A stretch of DNA of 11,302 nt from an uncultured beta proteobacterium (GTDB lineage Bacteria > Pseudomonadota > Gammaproteobacteria > Burkholderiales > Burkholderiaceae_C): contig CAIQEX010000701.1 of the NCBI GenBank assembly GCA_903870955.1, positions 1 through 11,302 on the forward strand, read 5' to 3'. The notes under the pieces were generated by a model. The model did no database searches and was not told the origin of the DNA. It saw only the letters and a list, made by a program, of their open reading frames with translations. Every line of letters starts with the position of its first letter. Position 1 is the stretch's first letter. The translations under genes were made by a program, and so were the position numbers. Below, in pieces: positions 7,845 to 11,302 of this stretch.

Positions 7845-8519
7845 ATGAACTTGGCGGACGCGAAGCGGGTCCTTGAGACCGCGTTAATTTGCACTCAGCA
7901 ACCCATGCCCCTGCATGACATGCGCGCGCTTTTTGCGGATGCGTTGGGTGCCGATACGCTTAAAACATTGCTGGACGAACTGCGTGACGACTGGGCGGGC
8001 AAGGGTGTGGAGTTGGTGCGTGTCGCGTCCGGTTGGCGTTTTCAAAGCCGTCCTGAGATGCGGGAGTTTCTGGATCGGTTGCACCCGGAGAAACCGCCGC
8101 GATACACCCGCGCCACCCTTGAAACCTTGGCCATCATTGCCTATCGGCAACCGGTCACGCGCGGCGATATGGAGGATATTCGGGGGGTGACGATCAATTC
8201 TCTGCTGATCAAGCAGTTGGAAGACCGTGGATGGGTTGAAGTAATCGGGCACCGCGAGGCGCCTGGACGCCCGGGCCTGTACGCCACCACGAAACAGTTT
8301 CTGGATGATTTGGGGCTGGCTTCGCTGGACCAGTTGCCGATGCTCGACAATCCGCTCCAGGCCTCGCAGGCATTTGAGTCACTCGTGCCTCCAGAAGAAG
8401 AAACACCTGTTCCGCAGGCTCTGGTTACCAATCCGAATGAGCCGGAATTGCAGATGGAAATGCCTATAAATGCTCCTGAAACGGATGCCCCCACCTCTAT
8501 GGATGGAACCTCGCTATGA
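7845..8519 (+). CDS. scpB: Segregation and condensation protein ScpB
   Basis: Kleisin-associated winged-helix subunit that works with SMC and ScpA in chromosome compaction and segregation. It is 224 residues. The two winged-helix domains are at about 1-75 (from [35 protein letters not shown] ends it) and 85-160 ([58 protein letters not shown]), all highly typical of ScpB. The C-terminal ~55 residues (from about 170) are acidic and Pro/Glu-rich, probably disordered. The ATG at 7845 is chosen because the same frame has a stop at 7839-7841; the Shine-Dalgarno is poor. No scpA is present in the window. The stop overlaps rluB by 4 nt (ATGA), so the two are coupled. Confidence 0.93.
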   Translation: MNLADAKRVLETALICTQQPMPLHDMRALFADALGADTLKTLLDELRDDWAGKGVELVRVASGWRFQSRPEMREFLDRLHPEKPPRYTRATLETLAIIAYRQPVTRGDMEDIRGVTINSLLIKQLEDRGWVEVIGHREAPGRPGLYATTKQFLDDLGLASLDQLPMLDNPLQASQAFESLVPPEEETPVPQALVTNPNEPELQMEMPINAPETDAPTSMDGTSL

Positions 8520-9802
8520 ATGAAAACGGCCCCACGACCGCACCCGAAGACGACCAGCACCCGGTACCGCAAGAGGATGAAATCGTCTTTACCGTGGCGC
8601 CAGCGGAGGATGACAAACCGTCCCCGGATGTGGCTGCGAGTGCGACGCGCTTTGACGACATCCTGTCGGGTCAGTTTGACGCGGATGAGGAGATCGAGGA
8701 GCTAGCCCCCCCCAAGCGCGTGCTGGCCCCTATGGCCGAGACACCCAAGTTGCATAAAGTGCTGGCCCAGGCCGGTATGGGCTCGCGTCTTGAAATGGAA
8801 CAGCTGATTATGGAAGGCCGTATTTCGGTCAACAACGAACCGGCGCATATCGGTCAACGGATTCAGTTCGGCGACAGCATCAAGGTGAATGGCAAGCCGA
8901 TTCGCGTCCGAATCGATCCGCCGCCCGCACGTGTCATCGCCTACCACAAGCCCGTGGGTGAGGTGGTCACCCATGACGACCCGCAAAACCGTCCCACCGT
9001 TTTCCGGAAATTGCCCAAGTTGCCGCAAGGCAAGTGGCAGTCTGTCGGGCGTCTGGATCTGAATACCGAAGGCTTGCTGCTGTTTACCAGTTCAGGTGAG
9101 TTGGCCAATAACCTGATGCACCCGCGTTTCGGGCTCGAGCGCGAGTACGCCGTGCGGGTGTTAGGTGCCTTGACCAAGGAAGAAAAGCAGTTGTTGCTGT
9201 CTGGCGTCAAGCTCGACGATGGCATGGCCCAATTCGGCACCATCGAGGACGGCGGCGGAGAGGGTTCCAACTGCTGGTACCGGGTCACCATTTCAGAAGG
9301 TCGAAACCGGGAAGTGCGTCGCATGATGGAAGCCGTGGGTCACGCGGTCAGCCGCCTGATCCGCATCCGCTACGGTGCCATGTTGCTGCCGCGCGGGCTC
9401 AAGCGTGGCGGCTGGATGGAGCTGGACGATGCCGACATTCGCGGCTTAATGCAGGCCGCGGGCGGCGTGCGGCCGCCCGGTGAGCGCAATGAGCAGTCGC
9501 AACGCGAAGGTCCTGGCGGCAACCGTGGACCGAGAGGCAATCGCCGTCGTTCCGGTGGGCCACGGGGCAATACCAATACCGGCCCGGGCCGCAATGCGCA
9601 AGGTCCCAACGGGGCAGGGCGCAGCGCGCGTCCTGAACGCTCATCCGACCGACCGGCAGGCAATTCCCAGCCCGATCCCATGAAAACTTCCGTGGGTTAC
9701 ATCGGTGCCGACAGTTTCAACCGCCAACGCCAGGAGCGCGGTCAGCGGCCCGGCGGCAATGGGGGCCCCAGGCGCAGTGGCGGTCGTGGGCGACCTGGCT
9801 AA
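8516..9802 (+). CDS. rluB: 23S rRNA pseudouridine synthase RluB
   Basis: RsuA/RluB-family enzyme; E. coli RluB modifies position 2605 of 23S rRNA. At 428 residues it is much longer than the catalytic core because of two low-complexity extensions. Residues 1-75 are acidic and probably disordered. The S4 domain follows (about 77-135: [20 protein letters not shown], then [10 protein letters not shown]). The synthase domain spans about 139-300 with [14 protein letters not shown] (143-156), [16 protein letters not shown] (176-191; catalytic Asp181), [13 protein letters not shown] (199-211) and [15 protein letters not shown] (262-276). The last ~110 residues (317-428) are Gly/Arg/Asn/Pro-rich with [10 protein letters not shown] and [14 protein letters not shown] runs, probably an RNA-binding tail. 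RluE/RsuA are alternatives, but the long tail and scpB neighbour favour RluB. It overlaps scpB by 4 nt. Confidence 0.93.
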   Translation: MNENGPTTAPEDDQHPVPQEDEIVFTVAPAEDDKPSPDVAASATRFDDILSGQFDADEEIEELAPPKRVLAPMAETPKLHKVLAQAGMGSRLEMEQLIMEGRISVNNEPAHIGQRIQFGDSIKVNGKPIRVRIDPPPARVIAYHKPVGEVVTHDDPQNRPTVFRKLPKLPQGKWQSVGRLDLNTEGLLLFTSSGELANNLMHPRFGLEREYAVRVLGALTKEEKQLLLSGVKLDDGMAQFGTIEDGGGEGSNCWYRVTISEGRNREVRRMMEAVGHAVSRLIRIRYGAMLLPRGLKRGGWMELDDADIRGLMQAAGGVRPPGERNEQSQREGPGGNRGPRGNRRRSGGPRGNTNTGPGRNAQGPNGAGRSARPERSSDRPAGNSQPDPMKTSVGYIGADSFNRQRQERGQRPGGNGGPRRSGGRGRPG

Positions 9803-9818
9803 ATTTACATGGCTGCGA

Positions 9819-9827
9819 TGCTAAACT
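9819..9827 (+). promoter_or_regulatory. Candidate extended -10 promoter for ndk
   Basis: TGCTAAACT (9819-9827) fits an extended -10 pattern (TG, one base, then TAAACT, 4 of 6 to consensus) in the 76-nt gap between rluB and ndk. No good -35 is correctly spaced; TTTACA at 9804-9809 is only 12 nt away. Initiation would fall near 9834. The call is tentative. Confidence 0.35.
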
Positions 9828-9878
9828 CGCAGGCTTTGTCTCAGTCGACAAATTACTCAACCCAGATCAGGAATATTC

Positions 9879-10304
9879 ATGACTATCGAACGCACTCTCT
9901 CCATCATCAAGCCTGACGCCGTTGCGAAAAACGTGATCGGTCAAATCTACGCACGCTTTGAAGCCGCTGGCTTGAAGGTCGTCGCTGCCCGCATGGCACA
10001 CCTGTCACGCCGCGAAGCCGAGGCGTTTTACGCTGTTCACGCTGCGCGTCCATTTTTCAAGGACCTGGTGGATTTCATGATCTCCGGTCCGGTGATGATC
10101 CAGGCGCTGGAAGGTGAAAACGCCATTTTGAAGAATCGCGACCTGATGGGTGCCACCGATCCCAAGAAGGCCGCCCCCGGCACCATTCGTGCTGATTTCG
10201 CTGACAGCATTGATGCGAACGCCGTTCACGGCTCGGACGCCGCTGAGACTGCCGCGGTAGAAATCGCATTCTTCTTCCCAGGCGCTAACGTTTACACACG
10301 TTAA
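9879..10304 (+). CDS. ndk: Nucleoside diphosphate kinase
   Basis: Transfers the gamma-phosphate from ATP to nucleoside diphosphates through a phosphohistidine intermediate, balancing the NTP and dNTP pools in the cytoplasm. It has 141 residues, the standard bacterial length. Signature features: [12 protein letters not shown] at the N-terminus (4-15), the Kpn-loop region, the [17 protein letters not shown] segment (91-107) and the active-site NAVHGSDA (114-121) with catalytic His117. The ATG at 9879 has a clear Shine-Dalgarno, AGGA at 9869-9872, 6 nt upstream, the best in this window, which fits a well-expressed gene. It is flanked by rluB and rlmN in the same orientation, an arrangement familiar in betaproteobacteria (ndk-rlmN). 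Confidence 0.97.
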   Translation: MTIERTLSIIKPDAVAKNVIGQIYARFEAAGLKVVAARMAHLSRREAEAFYAVHAARPFFKDLVDFMISGPVMIQALEGENAILKNRDLMGATDPKKAAPGTIRADFADSIDANAVHGSDAAETAAVEIAFFFPGANVYTR

Positions 10305-10310
10305 ATAAAT

Positions 10311-10384
10311 GGCCCCCACGCGCCGCCGCTTCGCGGGTTGCTGCCCCCCAAGTGGGCCAACTTGCCTTGGGGCGGCCCGGCGGC
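10311..10384 (+). repeat. GC-rich palindromic intergenic repeat-like element
   Basis: This fills nearly all of the 90-nt ndk-rlmN gap. It contains CCGC (10326-10329) and GCGG (10333-10336) around a TTC loop, and CCCCAAG (10346-10352) and CTTGGGG (10366-10372) around 13 nt, and ends in GGCGGCCCGGCGGC. I recall very similar GC-rich palindromic intergenic units dispersed through Comamonadaceae genomes; that it is one of these is memory-based, since only one copy lies in this window. It ends about 10 nt before the rlmN ATG. Confidence 0.55.
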
Positions 10385-10394
10385 AAGTTATGCA

Positions 10395-11302
10395 ATGACA
10401 GTCAATCTGCTTGATTACGATCTGGAGGGGTTGGCTGCGTTTTGCGAGCGGCTGGGTGAAAAGCGCTTTCGCGCCACCCAGTTGTTTCGTTGGATTCATC
10501 AAAAAGGCGCTGCCCAGTTTGATGACATGACGGATTTGGCCAAGTCTTTGCGCGAGAAGCTCAAGACGACGGCGCATCTCCAGGCTCTCCCGGTTATGTC
10601 CCAGCATATTTCTACGGACGGCACCATTAAATGGTTGTTTGACGTGGGTGGTGGCAACGCCGTTGAGACGGTATTTATTCCCGAGGACGACAGGGGCACT
10701 TTGTGCGTTTCCTCGCAGGCAGGTTGCGCGGTGGGTTGCCGTTTTTGCTCGACCGGACACCAGGGATTTAGCCGCAATCTAACCCCCGCAGAAATCATAG
10801 GCCAACTCTGGTTTGCCGAACATTTCCTGCGCAAACACCTGGGTGTCGACGAGCGTGTCATATCCAATGTAGTGATGATGGGCATGGGTGAACCCCTGCA
10901 GAATTATCTGCCCGTGGTGCAGAGCTTGCGGGTGATGCTGGATGACCATGGCTATGGTTTGTCACGGCGCCGGGTCACGGTGTCGACCTCGGGGGTTGTA
11001 TCCAAGATGGACCGCCTCGGGCAGGATTGCCCGGTCGCTTTGGCGGTTTCGCTGCATGCGCCCAACGACGCACTGCGTGACAACCTGGTGCCGCTAAACC
11101 GCACCTATCCGTTGGCCGATTTGATGCAAGCCTGTCAGCGTTATCTGCAATTTGCACCGCGCGACTTCGTTACCTTCGAGTACTGCATGCTCGACGGCGT
11201 GAATGACACGCTAGCGCATGCCGAGGAACTGGTGCAGCTGATTCAGGAATACGGCAAGAACGGATGGTGCAAGTTAAATTTGATTCCTTTCAATCCCTTT
11301 CC
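10395..11302 (+). CDS. rlmN: 23S rRNA/tRNA adenine-C2 methyltransferase RlmN, 3'-truncated by window edge
   Basis: Radical-SAM enzyme that methylates C2 of A2503 in 23S rRNA and A37 in some tRNAs. The frame runs open from the ATG at 10395 to the last base; 302 codons are visible of roughly 370-385 expected. Features: N-terminal domain with [12 protein letters not shown] (27-38) typical of the family, [19 protein letters not shown] (90-108), the radical-SAM cysteines CAVGCRFC (C111, C115, C118; CxxxCxxC), MGMGEP (162-167), SLHAPND (219-225) and [11 protein letters not shown] (261-271). The C-terminal methyl-carrying cysteine lies beyond the window. The start gives [13 protein letters not shown]; no Shine-Dalgarno is visible and the upstream region is the repeat-like element. 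An out-of-frame ATG at 10390 ends after two codons. The CxxxCxxC plus LCVSSQAGC context separates it from Cfr only by context, but RlmN is far more likely. Confidence 0.95.
   Translation, partial: MTVNLLDYDLEGLAAFCERLGEKRFRATQLFRWIHQKGAAQFDDMTDLAKSLREKLKTTAHLQALPVMSQHISTDGTIKWLFDVGGGNAVETVFIPEDDRGTLCVSSQAGCAVGCRFCSTGHQGFSRNLTPAEIIGQLWFAEHFLRKHLGVDERVISNVVMMGMGEPLQNYLPVVQSLRVMLDDHGYGLSRRRVTVSTSGVVSKMDRLGQDCPVALAVSLHAPNDALRDNLVPLNRTYPLADLMQACQRYLQFAPRDFVTFEYCMLDGVNDTLAHAEELVQLIQEYGKNGWCKLNLIPFNPF

Noticed and set aside
8740..8790. Possible frameshift or fusion at the acidic leader of RluB
   Set aside because: The frame is continuous from the ATG overlapping scpB into the S4 domain; acidic disordered leaders occur in this family.
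10005..10760. 251-codon open frame on the minus strand across ndk and rlmN
   Set aside because: It is antisense to two well-supported genes and crosses the palindromic element between them; no recognisable domain appears.

Overview
This window reads as a stretch of core chromosome from a Gram-negative betaproteobacterium. The closest fit by protein style and gene order is Burkholderiales, probably Comamonadaceae (Rhodoferax/Polaromonas-like). This placement is inference: GC is high, coding density is very high, the 2-oxoglutarate dehydrogenase E3 gene is followed directly by zapE, and the ndk-rlmN gap holds a palindromic GC-rich element of a kind I associate with this family. No transposase, integrase, phage gene, CRISPR array, tRNA or rRNA gene was seen.

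Layout. (1) 1-2842, plus strand: the 3' three quarters of a dihydrolipoamide dehydrogenase gene, then zapE (AFG1-type ATPase) 2 nt later, then an exported coiled-coil protein of unknown function overlapping zapE by 4 nt; probably the tail of an odhA-odhB-lpdA operon. (2) 2846-3607, minus strand: a PP2C-type Ser/Thr phosphatase, converging on the previous gene with only 3 nt between stops. (3) 3725-5914, plus strand: a small DUF465/YdcH-type protein immediately followed by a YoaA/DinG-type iron-sulfur helicase; the phosphatase and this pair diverge from a 117-nt region with a good promoter for the phosphatase. (4) 5883-6692, minus strand: bamD, whose 3' end overlaps the helicase 3' end by 32 nt. 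(5) 6692-7723, plus strand: rluD, starting head-to-head with bamD with essentially no gap. (6) A 121-nt gap with several hairpins, then scpB and rluB overlapping by 4 nt (7845-9802). (7) ndk (9879-10304), a repeat-like element, and the 5' two thirds or more of rlmN (10395 to the window end, incomplete).

Themes: central metabolism (lpdA, ndk), rRNA/tRNA modification (rluD, rluB, rlmN), envelope assembly and division (bamD, zapE, the exported protein), chromosome organisation and repair (scpB, helicase) and signalling (PP2C). These are housekeeping genes; I do not see a coherent new system. The most interesting material is in the junctions: the structured scpB leader, the bamD/rluD start region, the divergent phosphatase promoter, the bamD/helicase antisense overlap and the ndk-rlmN repeat.
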